A stretch of 64,000 nt of DNA from the NCBI RefSeq assembly GCF_964030975.1, contig NZ_CAXIQH010000001.1, positions 992,001-1,056,000 of the forward strand. Direction: 5' to 3'. The stretch is from Tisiphia sp964030975 (GTDB lineage: Bacteria > Pseudomonadota > Alphaproteobacteria > Rickettsiales > Rickettsiaceae). A model generated the notes under the pieces. It worked only from the letters and a program-made list of their open reading frames with translations. It did no database searches and was not told the DNA's origin. Shown here in pieces: positions 17,625 to 25,453 of this stretch. Within the stretch, counting starts at the first letter, position 1; every line of letters starts with the position of its first letter. The position numbers were made by a program, and so were the translations under genes.

Positions 17625-17901
17625 ATATACTTAAATTTTTTGTAAGTTGTACTATATAAGTTATACTATAATTTTAGATTATTAGGAAATAATTAATAAT
17701 GGGGTAATCCAATCAATGATTTTCCTAAATTCTAAAAAGCTATTGCGGAATGTAACACAATTGTAATGGATTTAGCAAAGAATATTTTTTTATAATGAAG
17801 TTTAAGTATTAAAGTAACAAATAGCCAGTATAGATTAAATCTCATTGTAAAACGTTCTTCGTTCATGATTAAATAATGAGTTCTGCTTATCCGACTAATT
17901 G

Positions 17902-18183
17902 TTAATCTAGTTGAGTTTTAAGATCACGATAAAAATTTTCGTGCGATCCAAGTGCAAGAAGTATTATTGATTGCTCTCGTTGATTGTACATATAAGCAAG
18001 AATAGTATGTTGTTCTATCATACGAAATTTATAGACACGTATGTTAGAAAGGTCACCAACTTTTTCAATACCAACTAAAGGGTCAGACAAAATAATACGA
18101 ATAGCATTATCCAAACAATCTTTTTGGTTGGGATGTAATTTTTTTGCTACCTTTTTAAAGGTATTAGTTTGAAGAATATGCAT
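17902..18183 (-). CDS. RelE/ParE-superfamily toxin
   Basis: 93 residues of the RelE/ParE fold: an N-terminal helical pair (FKKVAKKLHPNQKDCLDNAIRIILSDP), then beta strands VGDLSNIRVYKFRMIEQHTILAYMYNQREQSIILLALGSHENFYRDLK. The central KxR and the late GSHENFY segment fit the RNase or gyrase-poison family; which one cannot be told. It starts three bases after the antitoxin stop, forming a two-gene unit read antitoxin first. The frame is intact. It lies beside a family H element, in repeat-rich DNA. Confidence 0.82.
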   Translation of the reverse strand: MHILQTNTFKKVAKKLHPNQKDCLDNAIRIILSDPLVGIEKVGDLSNIRVYKFRMIEQHTILAYMYNQREQSIILLALGSHENFYRDLKTQLD

Positions 18184-18186
18184 GAC

Positions 18187-18411
18187 TTATTTGGTAGTAA
18201 ACTTGTAGTCTTCGACATGACCACCACTTACCTCATCTAAAGCAAAGAGTATACTTTTAATGAAGCTATATGGCAAATCTGAGTTTTCTTCAGCCATCTT
18301 GCCAATACGAGACCAATATTCAATTTGTTTGGGAACTGAACGATTATAAATGATAGAATGACGTTTAGCTTGTTCAACTAATTTATCTGATAATTTTACT
18401 ACTGCTGACAT
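18187..18411 (-). CDS. ParD-like antitoxin
   Basis: 74 residues, with AVVKLSDKLVEQAKRHSIIYNRSVPKQIEYWSRIGKMAEENSDLPYSFIKSIL, which is the core of the ParD_like (PF11903) antitoxins. These form a ribbon-helix-helix dimer that binds the operator. The remaining C-terminus (DEVSGGHVEDYKFTTK) would neutralise the toxin that follows. Such pairs usually repress their own promoter. It is the first gene of the pair, and the RNA polymerase site would lie in 18412-18480, where no clear operator is seen. Confidence 0.8.
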   Translation of the reverse strand: MSAVVKLSDKLVEQAKRHSIIYNRSVPKQIEYWSRIGKMAEENSDLPYSFIKSILFALDEVSGGHVEDYKFTTK

Positions 18412-18495
18412 AATATTACCTATTTAATATAATAATAGGTGCATTTTACTACAAAAAGTAACTATATACAACCTTTTTCTGACACCTAATAAATC

Positions 18496-18869
18496 CAGGG
18501 CAGTTTAAAAGTCGCAACTAATGATATAAGAATCTGTTTTGAGAAATGTATAAACGTCATTGCGAGGAGCTGCTTCGCTACGACACGGCAATCCAAAAAA
18601 TTGCAACGGCAAAAATAAAACAGCAAGCTGTTTATAGTGAAACCTATTGAATTAGGTGATACAAACTTTGTGTCATACCTGCGAAAGCAGGTATCTAGAT
18701 TCCCGCCTACGCGGGAATGACAACTTACAATAGTTATGTTCTTTATCACCTAATCCTATAGGCATAACTATATTTGGATCGCCACGCCACTTCGTGGCTC
18801 GCGATGACGGTTATTCGTTTCTATAATCTAGTATTTTATATCATTAGTTGCGACTTTTAAACTGCCCTG
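18496..18869. repeat. Family H element with a family A element nested in it
   Basis: Outer ends cagggcagtttaaaagtcgc and its inverse, flanked by the direct repeat ctaataaatc (18486-18495 and 18870-18879). This is a target duplication of 9 bp, or 10 if one base is not chance. Removing 18635-18770 and one TA leaves 236 bp, the same length as the copy at 12001-12236. Confidence 0.9.
18635..18770. repeat. Family A miniature element (136 bp) inside family H
   Basis: The left flank ctgttta and right flank tatttggatc match the uninterrupted family H sequence ctgtttatttggatc at 12101-12115 (other strand) and 50848-50862. The insertion therefore duplicated exactly TA. The best-preserved reference copy. 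Confidence 0.93.
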
Positions 18870-18983
18870 CTAATAAATCGCCCTGAATAAATAGCCTACA
18901 CTGGACTTATTTGTTGATTTCTGTTACAATACAAGATTTAGTAATGTAAGTTTTTGGCAAATAATCTAAGGTTTTAAGATACT

Positions 18984-19511
18984 ATGTCTGTGTTACCTAT
19001 TGTGACTGCTCCGGATTCAAGATTAAAACAAAAATCTTTGTCAGTAGGTACAGTCAATGATGCTATAAGAAAGTTGATGGATGACATGGTTGAAACCATG
19101 TATCATGATCATGGGGTAGGGCTTGCAGCAATTCAGCTTGGAATAGCTAAGCGTATATTAGTAGTTGATTTACAGAATAATGACGATACAGAAAGAGCTG
19201 TAGATTTTTATCCATTATTTATCGTAGATCCAGAAATAATAGACAAATCTAAAGAATTGGTTGTAGCAGTAGAAGGGTGTTTGTCTTTACCGGAACAGCA
19301 GGTTGAGGTAGCAAGGGCTGAATCTATAGCTATAAGGTTCTTAGATTATAATAATATACAGCAAGAATTAAAAGCTGATGGTTGGCTTGCTAGGGTTCTT
19401 CAACATGAAATGGATCATTTAGATGGTAGGTTATTAGTTGATCATTTAAGTCCTTTAAAAAAGGATATAGCATTACGTAAATTAAAAAAGCTAAAAAATA
19501 ATAATTTATGA
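18984..19511 (+). CDS. def: Peptide deformylase
   Basis: 175 residues, normal length. It removes the formyl group from nascent proteins. All three motifs are present: GVGLAAIQLG (motif 1), EGCLSLPEQ (motif 2, with the metal-binding Cys) and QHEMDHLDG (motif 3, with both metal His and the catalytic Glu). It overlaps fmt by four bases (ATGA), the usual def-fmt pair, so formylation and deformylation are co-expressed. Confidence 0.97.
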   Translation: MSVLPIVTAPDSRLKQKSLSVGTVNDAIRKLMDDMVETMYHDHGVGLAAIQLGIAKRILVVDLQNNDDTERAVDFYPLFIVDPEIIDKSKELVVAVEGCLSLPEQQVEVARAESIAIRFLDYNNIQQELKADGWLARVLQHEMDHLDGRLLVDHLSPLKKDIALRKLKKLKNNNL

Positions 19512-20428
19512 AAGTAATTTTTATGGGTACGCCAGAATTTGCTGTACCCACTCTTAGGGAGTTAATTAACAGTAACGACCACCAGGTGGTTGGTGTATTT
19601 ACGCAAGTGGCAAAATCTAAAGGGAGAGGGCTAAATGAAGTAGCATCACCTGTGCATCATTTGGCATCAAAATATAATATTGCAACTTATACTCCTAAGA
19701 CTTTAAGAACCGAAGAAATAACCAATTTAATTAATTCAATCGGTGCGGATATAATAGTGGTAGTTGCTTATGGGTTTTTAATACCGGAAGTTATCCTACA
19801 AGCTAAAAAATATGGATGTCTTAATATTCATCCGTCAAGTTTACCAAGGCATAGGGGTGCAGCTCCACTGCAGTGTACTATTATAGAAGGTGATTTAGAA
19901 ACTTCTGTGTGCATAATGCAGATGGATGAAGGGTTTGATACTGGTGATATTATATTGCAGCATTCATTGTCACTTTCTCCTAGAATAACTTTACCAATTT
20001 TGCATGACCAATGTGCGAAAATAGGAGCTGATTTATTGATTAAAACCTTAGATAATATTGATAATTTACCAAGAATTACCCAGGATAAAAACGGTATAAC
20101 TTATGCTCATAAACTTAAGAAGGAAGAAGGAAAGATAGATTGGTGTGAAACTGCCTACAAAATAGATTGTAGAATTCGAGGTATGAATCCTTGGCCTGGT
20201 GTATATTTTGAATATAGAGGTAAAATTATAAAAATTCTAGAAGCCTATTATAATGATGTGGATGTTAATTTGCCTCCTGGTACCGTGGTTAATAGTAATA
20301 GTGTCTTGGAGATAGCTTGTGGTAAAGGCACTTTGATCATCCGAAAATTACAGCAAGAAGGAAGAAAAATCTTAAATGCTGAAGAGTTTATGCGTGGATT
20401 ACAAAGCCCCCCAATGGCATTTGGTTAA
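19508..20428 (+). CDS. fmt: Methionyl-tRNA formyltransferase
   Basis: 306 residues. It transfers a formyl group from 10-formyl-THF to initiator Met-tRNA. N-terminal domain: MKVIFMGTPEFAVPTLREL, then GCLNIHPSSLPRHRGAAPLQCTIIEGD, with the catalytic Asn, His and the SLLPxxRG loop, and METDEGFDTG-type motif as MQMDEGFDTGDI. The C-terminal tRNA-binding barrel contains MNPWPGVYFEYRGKIIKI and ends near SPPMAFG. Length is normal. It is translationally coupled to def. Confidence 0.97.
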   Translation: MKVIFMGTPEFAVPTLRELINSNDHQVVGVFTQVAKSKGRGLNEVASPVHHLASKYNIATYTPKTLRTEEITNLINSIGADIIVVVAYGFLIPEVILQAKKYGCLNIHPSSLPRHRGAAPLQCTIIEGDLETSVCIMQMDEGFDTGDIILQHSLSLSPRITLPILHDQCAKIGADLLIKTLDNIDNLPRITQDKNGITYAHKLKKEEGKIDWCETAYKIDCRIRGMNPWPGVYFEYRGKIIKILEAYYNDVDVNLPPGTVVNSNSVLEIACGKGTLIIRKLQQEGRKILNAEEFMRGLQSPPMAFG

Positions 20429-20436
20429 TTAATTAG

Positions 20437-20573
20437 TCACCTTACGCATGGCATTTAAAAATCATAGAGAAAACAGCACAGTGTCATTGCGAGACCACGT
20501 GAGTGTAGTGCAATCCATTTTTGGTTACTTTTGTGGATTGCTTCGTTGACCTACGGTCTTCCTCGCAATGACG
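20437..20573. repeat. Family I palindromic element with long arm
   Basis: Core gtcattgcgagaccacgtg ... ctcgcaatgacg at 20483-20573, preceded by the arm tcaccttacgcatggcattt, which recurs at 24734. The following text ends in a ctttcgacagttgt arm (about 20622-20640) shared with other loci. Confidence 0.75.
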
Positions 20574-20646
20574 TTAACCACATACGACTTTTAAAGCACA
20601 CTATCTAAAACCGCTTCCTTTCCTAACTTTCGACAGTTGTAAGGTA

Positions 20647-20768
20647 TAGTTATGCCTATAGGATTAGGTGATAAAAACATAACGATTGTAAGTTGTCATT
20701 CCCGCCTACGCGGGAATGACAACTTACAATCGTTATGTTTTTATCACCTAATCCTATGGGCATAACTA
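20647..20768. repeat. Near-perfect palindromic form of family A (122 bp)
   Basis: Both halves are the right half of family A in inverted orientation: tagttatgcctataggatt ... and its inverse, meeting at the cccgcctacgcggg hairpin. TA flanks both ends (20645-20646, 20769-20770). The remaining DNA to 20969 shows nothing except the ribosome site of the next gene (aggagaaa). Confidence 0.88.
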
Positions 20769-20969
20769 TAGCTCCTTGCTAATAGACAACTGTGATGCTA
20801 ATCGAGTTAGATATAAGCTAAAAAAATATGAGAAATAATACTCATTCAGCTAATTTTAAAATAAATGAAAATAGTACTTGTAAGTTTATAAGAATGTTGT
20901 ATAAACCGTAACATACGGACAAAACGTTGTCATGTATTATTAACAAATTAATTTATTAGGAGAAAAATT

Positions 20970-21311
20970 ATGGTTGGTTCTAACGAAAAAGAAAAAAATC
21001 TTCCTGAAGACATTACTACTATCAACAACATTGAGTTCAATGAATATGCAGCAGCACATAGACCTCTCTCAGATACTCTTGACAGCATATCTACAAATTT
21101 ATCTTCTGTTCCTTCTGAGGTTTTGGCTCATATAATTATTGCAAATTTCAATTCTATGTGGTATAATTTTACTAGTAAGCTCAATAGCAAAACTGAGTCT
21201 ATTGAAAATACAGTATTAGATACAAAATTAACATGTGACATTTCATGTGATGACTTTAATATTGATGACGTTCCTTGTGCTGGAGATTTGGTATTAGATC
21301 TGGCATATTAG
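20970..21311 (+). CDS. Hypothetical acidic protein, 113 residues
   Basis: Not recognised. The start is supported by AGGAGA seven bases upstream and a good ATG. Composition is acidic, with few bases (e.g. DISCDDFNIDDVPCAGDLVLDLAY at the end and NLPEDITTINNIEFNEYAAAH near the start). There is no signal peptide, membrane segment or repeat. A hydrophobic, probably helical centre (VPSEVLAHIIIANFNSMWYNFTSKL) could be an interaction surface. The gene stands alone between repeats and is followed by a terminator-like hairpin, so it is probably expressed as a single unit. A small secreted effector or an orphan phage protein are possible; neither is shown by the sequence. Confidence 0.65.
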   Translation: MVGSNEKEKNLPEDITTINNIEFNEYAAAHRPLSDTLDSISTNLSSVPSEVLAHIIIANFNSMWYNFTSKLNSKTESIENTVLDTKLTCDISCDDFNIDDVPCAGDLVLDLAY

Positions 21312-21349
21312 GTTCTACTCTATAAACGTTTCAGTCATATTTATTACAA

Positions 21350-21397
21350 GCCGGAATCTGGTGCTGAGTTAATTTCAGATTCTCGGCTGTTTATTTA
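21350..21397 (+). terminator. Rho-independent terminator-like hairpin
   Basis: GCCGGAATCTG (21350-21360) pairs with CAGATTCTCGGC (21376-21387) with one bulged base, followed by tgtttattta. It lies 38 bases after the 113-residue gene. Confidence 0.6.
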
Positions 21398-21483
21398 TGT
21401 TGGGAGTCATACCAAATAACAGTTGGCAGGTTAGATGTGTATTAGGTGTATAGTTATAACTAACCCGAATAAGTTCTAGATAT

Positions 21484-21558
21484 GTTATATATGGACAAGT
21501 GAATTTGTCATTCCCGCGAAGGCGGGAATCTAGATACCTGCCTTCGCAGGGATGACAA
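21484..21558. repeat. IS110 right-end relic joined to a family A-type hairpin
   Basis: tatatggacaagtgaatttg (about 21488-21507) matches the inverted right end of IS110 with one base changed, and is joined directly to tcattcccgcgaaggcggga and the cctgc/gcagg hairpin of family A. It marks a fourth, lost IS110 insertion or an excision scar. No gene lies in 21398-21706. Confidence 0.6.
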
Positions 21559-21706
21559 GTTAAGCCTCGCAGTGATGACAGCATAGTTCTGAGGTTAAGT
21601 CTATTCAAAAAATATTTGATAAAAATCGATAATTTTTTTTCCAAAATACTTAGTGCTAAAGATTTTTAGTATATATTACCTATAGTTATTGCAATTATGG
21701 GGTAAT

Positions 21707-23224
21707 ATGTGTACTGAAAACTTACAGCAAAATCAAGCGATTCAAAATTTAATCATAAAATCTATTACAGATAATAGCGTAGTTATTTCAGGTTATGCTA
21801 GTGTTTATAATATTTCTGATCAGCATAATGACCTGATTGCTAAAGGGGCTTTTGCCTCAGCCGATCATTCGCTCATCAAATTTCTTTGGCAGCATGATTG
21901 GCAACAGCCAATAGGGGTGATTAAATCTTTAACAGAGGATGATTACGGCTTAAAAGTCGAAGCTATAATTAATAATAAAATCGAGAAAGGTAAAGAGGCT
22001 ATAGAACTTGTCCGCCAAGGGGCAGTTGATGGCCTTTCTATTGGTTTTAATATAAAACGAGCAAATTACAATAACGTAAATCAAAGAATTATCACTGAGG
22101 CTGAGTTAATTGAGGTTAGTATAGTAACTTTTCCAGCCAATGATCATGCCAAAATTTCGCATATCACCAAACAAATTTTAATGGAGAATAACATGGATAC
22201 AGAATTAATGACAAAACAAAATAGTAATGAAATGAAAATCAATGAATTACAGGAGAAAATCTATAATCTAGAAAATTTTCTATCTCGTCCGGAAATAGGA
22301 AGAATACAAGATATCGAGTATAAAACTGCTTTTAATAGTTATATTCGCAAAGGCAGCCAGAGTGAATTAATCGAAAAATCCTTAAATAGTGGAGCTGAGG
22401 AAGGAGGGGTATTATTAGTACCGGCTTTATATAATAGTATAATCACTGAGATTAATGCTAGATCGCCTATGCGGCAATTAGCATCAATCGAAACAATTTC
22501 TAGTAATGCTCTTGATATAGTAATTGAAGAGGGTAATTTTGCTAGCGGTTGGGTTGGTGATTTGCAGACAAGAGAAGAAACAGCTGCTTCTAAGCTAAAG
22601 CAACAGAGAATTTTTGTACACGAGCTTTATGCCCAGCCAAAAGCTAGCCAAACTTTGATAGATGATTCGGCTATTCGGATAGAGAACTGGTTGCTCGAAC
22701 GTTTAAGAGATAGTTTTGTTAAAGCAGAAAATGATGCGTTTATTAATGGTGACGGCAAGAAGAGGCCGAAGGGTATTTTATCAAAAGATCATGATAAAAT
22801 AGAGCAATTTGAGATGGGGGGACGAGTTACTGCAGAAAAATTATTAGATTTCATTAATTTACTCGATGAAGAATATTTGGCAAATGCTACTTTTCTGATG
22901 AACCGTACTACTTTATCGGAAATTCAAAAACTCCAAGATAATAATGGTCGATTTATTTGGCAACAATCGCTTTCTGATTCTTTAAAGCAAACAATATTTG
23001 GCATATCTGTGCTTTGCTGCTCTGAGATGCCGGCTATAAAGGAAGGTAATATGGCAATTGCTATAGGAGATTTTAAATCAGCCTATAAAATCATAGATCG
23101 TGGTGGTATTAATATAATGAGAGATCCTTATACCGACAAGCCGTTTGTCAAATTTTACGCAGTTAAAAGGGTAGGGGGCGACGTAGTGAATCAGAGTGCT
23201 ATTAAGCTTGCTGCGTTTAGTTGA
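21707..23224 (+). CDS. HK97-type prohead protease fused to major capsid protein (GTA g4-g5-like)
   Basis: 505 residues from ATG 21707, which has GGGGT upstream. A TTG frame start 18 bases earlier is less likely. Residues about 10-160 are an HK97 prohead protease: VVISGYASVYNISDQHNDLIAKGAF, the catalytic His in FLWQHDWQQPIG, and Ser in VDGLSIGFNI, followed by LIEVSIVTFPANDHA. A short helical scaffold-like linker (about 175-200) precedes an HK97-fold capsid domain with GGVLLVPALYNSIITEINARSPMRQLA, then AFINGDGKKRPKGIL and an RVGGDVVNQSAIKLAAF end. In rcGTA these are two genes (g4, g5); here they are one reading frame. It heads the head-tail cluster. Confidence 0.85.
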   Translation: MCTENLQQNQAIQNLIIKSITDNSVVISGYASVYNISDQHNDLIAKGAFASADHSLIKFLWQHDWQQPIGVIKSLTEDDYGLKVEAIINNKIEKGKEAIELVRQGAVDGLSIGFNIKRANYNNVNQRIITEAELIEVSIVTFPANDHAKISHITKQILMENNMDTELMTKQNSNEMKINELQEKIYNLENFLSRPEIGRIQDIEYKTAFNSYIRKGSQSELIEKSLNSGAEEGGVLLVPALYNSIITEINARSPMRQLASIETISSNALDIVIEEGNFASGWVGDLQTREETAASKLKQQRIFVHELYAQPKASQTLIDDSAIRIENWLLERLRDSFVKAENDAFINGDGKKRPKGILSKDHDKIEQFEMGGRVTAEKLLDFINLLDEEYLANATFLMNRTTLSEIQKLQDNNGRFIWQQSLSDSLKQTIFGISVLCCSEMPAIKEGNMAIAIGDFKSAYKIIDRGGINIMRDPYTDKPFVKFYAVKRVGGDVVNQSAIKLAAFS

Positions 23225-23243
23225 CTACAAGCTAACTCGACAG

Positions 23244-23341
23244 CGTCATTGCGAGAAGCCACCTTGGTGTGGCGACGAAGCAATCTATAAAAGTAACCAA
23301 AAATGGATTGCTTCGTCGGCTTATGCCTCCTCGCAATGACG
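23244..23341. repeat. Family I palindromic element
   Basis: cgtcattgcgagaagcc ... cctcgcaatgacg, between the capsid gene and the g6-like gene. It separates them by 153 bases, so transcription of the cluster may be broken here. Confidence 0.8.
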
Positions 23342-23377
23342 TTTGTAAATTTGGTCTAACATTGTGAAGTAGGATAT

Positions 23378-23914
23378 ATGTATAAAAAGGATATATTTAG
23401 GATTATTGAATTAATCCCTCAGACTATTTGGACTCTAATAGAAGTAAAAAACTATATGAGGATAGAAGGAAATTATGATGATGAGTTAATTGGTGGGTTG
23501 ATAGATGCAGCAATTACGGCTGCTGAGAATTTTACTAAACTTACAATAATAACAAGGAGAATAGAGTTTGTTTGTAATATTAAAAATCAACAAAATTTTC
23601 AGTTAAAATATCAACCGATAAAGGAGATAACGAAGATTGCTCTAACAAATAATAGTGAATCTATTGAGCTGCGATCTGATCAATATTATCTAGATCACGA
23701 TCGATCATTATTATTTCTAAATAAAAAGTTAGAAAATTATCAATTAATAGTTGAATATATTATTGGATATGATAAAATTAATATTCCAGCTTCAATAAAG
23801 CATGGCATATTAATGCATATAGCAGAAATGTATGATAGGGAAAGGCAGAATGGTACTTCCTTGTCAACAGAAATTAAGAATCTGTATCTGGCATACAGAC
23901 AATTAAAAATATAA
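23378..23914 (+). CDS. Head-tail connector protein (gp6 / GTA g6-like)
   Basis: 178 residues. The N-terminal half, WTLIEVKNYMRIEGNYDDELIGGLIDAAITAAENFT, is the helical signature of the phage gp6-like head-tail connector family (L-x-x-x-K-x-x-L/M-R-[IV]-x-x-x-x-D-D-x-x-[IL]). The middle is beta-rich (FVCNIKNQQNFQLKYQPIKEITKIAL) with the conserved L-x-x-x-P-[IV] element. The end is helical (ASIKHGILMHIAEMYDRERQ), resembling the phiE125 gp8 / GTA g6 C-terminus. It would sit under the portal ring. It is followed 15 bases later by the g7-like gene. Confidence 0.8.
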   Translation: MYKKDIFRIIELIPQTIWTLIEVKNYMRIEGNYDDELIGGLIDAAITAAENFTKLTIITRRIEFVCNIKNQQNFQLKYQPIKEITKIALTNNSESIELRSDQYYLDHDRSLLFLNKKLENYQLIVEYIIGYDKINIPASIKHGILMHIAEMYDRERQNGTSLSTEIKNLYLAYRQLKI

Positions 23915-23929
23915 TGCTTAAAGGTAAGA

Positions 23930-24268
23930 ATGAAAAAATCAGTAGCACGTACTTTACAACATCAGGTGAAAATTCTAGAGAATTTTTCTGCCAGTGAAAT
24001 AGAACAAGAAAAATGGCAAGAGAAATTCTCTACTTATGCCGAAATAAAACCTATTTCTGATAATAGATTTACCTCGATAGAACATTTGAATTTTGGTCAT
24101 ATTATGACCGAAGGGTTTTATGTGTTTAAAATGAGATTTATCACAGGCATTACCACCAAAATGCGTATATCATTTAGAGATAGGCAATTTGAAATTAAGC
24201 GAATTATTAATGTTGAAGAAAAAAGTAAATTCTTGAATATCATAGGGTTAGAAATATATGTCTGTTAA
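23930..24268 (+). CDS. Head-tail adaptor (HHT / GTA g7-like)
   Basis: 112 residues of the SPP1 gp16-like head-closure family. It opens with a short helix and beta strands (RTLQHQVKILENFSASEIEQEKWQEKFSTYAEIKPISDNRFTSIEHLNFG), where W-x-x-x-x-x-x-[AV]-[EW]-[AV] is the family mark. It then has FKMRFITGITTKMRISFRDRQFEIKRIINVEEKSKFLNIIGLEIY, equivalent to the R-x-x-x-I-x-x-x-x-R-[IV]-x-[FY]-x-x-[RK]-x-[FY]-x-I core. It overlaps the next gene by 11 bases. Size and order match g7 of the gene transfer agent. Confidence 0.78.
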   Translation: MKKSVARTLQHQVKILENFSASEIEQEKWQEKFSTYAEIKPISDNRFTSIEHLNFGHIMTEGFYVFKMRFITGITTKMRISFRDRQFEIKRIINVEEKSKFLNIIGLEIYVC

Positions 24269-24695
24269 TTTTATTCATGATTTTCACATGACCATATATA
24301 ACTTATTATCAGGTGACCCAGATATTAGGCTTAGTGTTGACCGGATTTACATATCGGTAGTCCAGGATGCAAAATATCCGTTCTTACTAGTAAATATTCT
24401 GAAAGTTGAAAATATTTCAAGATTAGGTCAGGATATTTACCAAGTAGAATTTGAGATAAATGCTTTTGCTAGGGATAAAAACCAGGGGCTTTTAACTTCA
24501 TTGGCTGAGAAAATTACTAATAAATTAACAGCTAATTCGTGTATTCTTCAAGATTACATTGTTGCTGGTATGAAGGCGTGTAATATAAATTTTCAACGTA
24601 GTTCTGACCTTATTACTACTAAGCTTACCATAGATTACAAAGCCTTATTAAAGGGGAATAAAATTGGCAAGAAGTCTGTAGTAAAAGAGATTTAA
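24258..24695 (+). CDS. Tail terminator / DUF3168 protein (GTA g8-like)
   Basis: 145 residues. It begins IHDFHMTIYNLLSGDPDIRLSVDRIYISVVQDAKYPFLLVN, corresponding to the DUF3168 pattern of an N-terminal helix, then V-x-x-[RK]-[IV]-Y and P-[FY]-[IV]-x-[IV]. The beta-rich middle is VEFEINAFARDKNQGLLTSLAEKITNKL, typical of proteins capping the tail tube. In rcGTA, g8 is followed by the tail protein g9, g10 and the tape measure g11. None of these is here; instead a repeat, TA genes and then g12 follow. The end is basic and intact. Confidence 0.75.
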   Translation: MSVNFIHDFHMTIYNLLSGDPDIRLSVDRIYISVVQDAKYPFLLVNILKVENISRLGQDIYQVEFEINAFARDKNQGLLTSLAEKITNKLTANSCILQDYIVAGMKACNINFQRSSDLITTKLTIDYKALLKGNKIGKKSVVKEI

Positions 24696-24733
24696 AGATA
24701 TTGATTAACAGTACCATATACAGTACTATTAAT

Positions 24734-24917
24734 TCACCTTACGCATGGCATTTAAAAGTCATAGGGAAAACAGCCAGACGTCATTGCGAGGAGCCACTTT
24801 GGTGGCGACGAAGCAATCTAATGAATGTGGATTGCCACTACACTCACGTGGTCTCGCAATGACGTATTGTACTTTTCTGCAATTTTTAAATTGCCATGAG
24901 CGTTATGCGTAAGGTGA
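24734..24917. repeat. Family I element with tcaccttacgcat arms (184 bp)
   Basis: Outer inverted arms ttcaccttacgcatggca / gcgtaaggtga enclose the core cgtcattgcgaggagcc ... gtctcgcaatgacg (24779-24864). The left arm is the same as at 20437. Confidence 0.8.
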
Positions 24918-24948
24918 GCTATTAATTAACATTTTAATAGGAGTAATT

Positions 24949-25087
24949 ATGACATATTTAATAGCTAGTGAAGCTAGAAAGAACTTATATAAATTGATAG
25001 ATTTGGTGGCAGAGAATCATGAGCCAACAATAATAAAAGGCAAAAGAAATGCAGCAGTTTTAATTTCAGAACAAGACTGGAAAGATA
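24949..25087 (+). pseudogene. Phd/YefM-type antitoxin, cut by a family A element
   Basis: Forty-six codons match a prevent-host-death antitoxin N-terminus: MTYLIASEARKNLYKLID, then HEPTIIKGKRNAAVLISEQDWKDI, with the family's I-x-[GK]-x-x-x-x-[AV]-V-L-[IV]-S-x-x-[DE]-W. AGGAGTAA precedes the ATG. The element at 25088-25224 begins at this point, and the frame then runs through repeat sequence to a stop at 25215. The natural C-terminus that binds the toxin is gone. The DNA-binding half could still be made, so a repressor-only product is possible. Confidence 0.78.
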
Positions 25088-25224
25088 TAGTGAAACCTAT
25101 TGAATTAGGTGATACAAACTTTGTGTTAACCTTGCGAAAGCAGGTATCTAGATTCCCGCCGCAGCTAGGAATGACAACTTACAATCGTTATGTTCTTTAT
25201 CACCTAATCCTATGAGCATAACTA
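25088..25224. repeat. Family A miniature element in antitoxin remnant
   Basis: Starts tagtgaaacc and ends gcataacta, with TA at 25086-25087 and 25225-25226. The internal hairpin is degenerate (cccgccgcagctagg). Confidence 0.9.
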
Positions 25225-25226
25225 TA

Positions 25227-25280
25227 GTAGATGAGAAGATAAAAATACTACGTATGTGGAGTCATTATGGTGATAATTAA
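25227..25280 (+). pseudogene. C-terminal scrap of a Txe/YoeB/RelE-type toxin
   Basis: Directly after the element, the frame reads VDEKIKILRMWSHYGDN and stops. The pattern IKILRxWxHY at a C-terminus is common in RelE/YoeB-type toxins, whose genes follow Phd antitoxins. It is too short for certainty. If right, everything between the antitoxin middle and the toxin end was lost when two family A elements recombined. Confidence 0.45.
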
Positions 25281-25296
25281 GAACAGTATACTGATA

Positions 25297-25432
25297 TAGT
25301 GAAACCTATTGAATTAGGTGATACAGACTTTGTGTTAACCTTGCGAAAGCAGGTATCTAGATTCCCGCCTTCGCGGGAATGACAACTTACAATCGTTATG
25401 TTCTTTATCACCTAATCCTATAGGCATAACTA
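25297..25432. repeat. Family A miniature element upstream of hepT
   Basis: Intact, with TA at 25295-25296 and 25433-25434, in direct orientation with the copy 73 bases upstream. It ends 21 bases before the hepT start, so it may supply or disturb the promoter. Confidence 0.9.
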
Positions 25433-25453
25433 TAACAAATCTAAAGGTACAAA

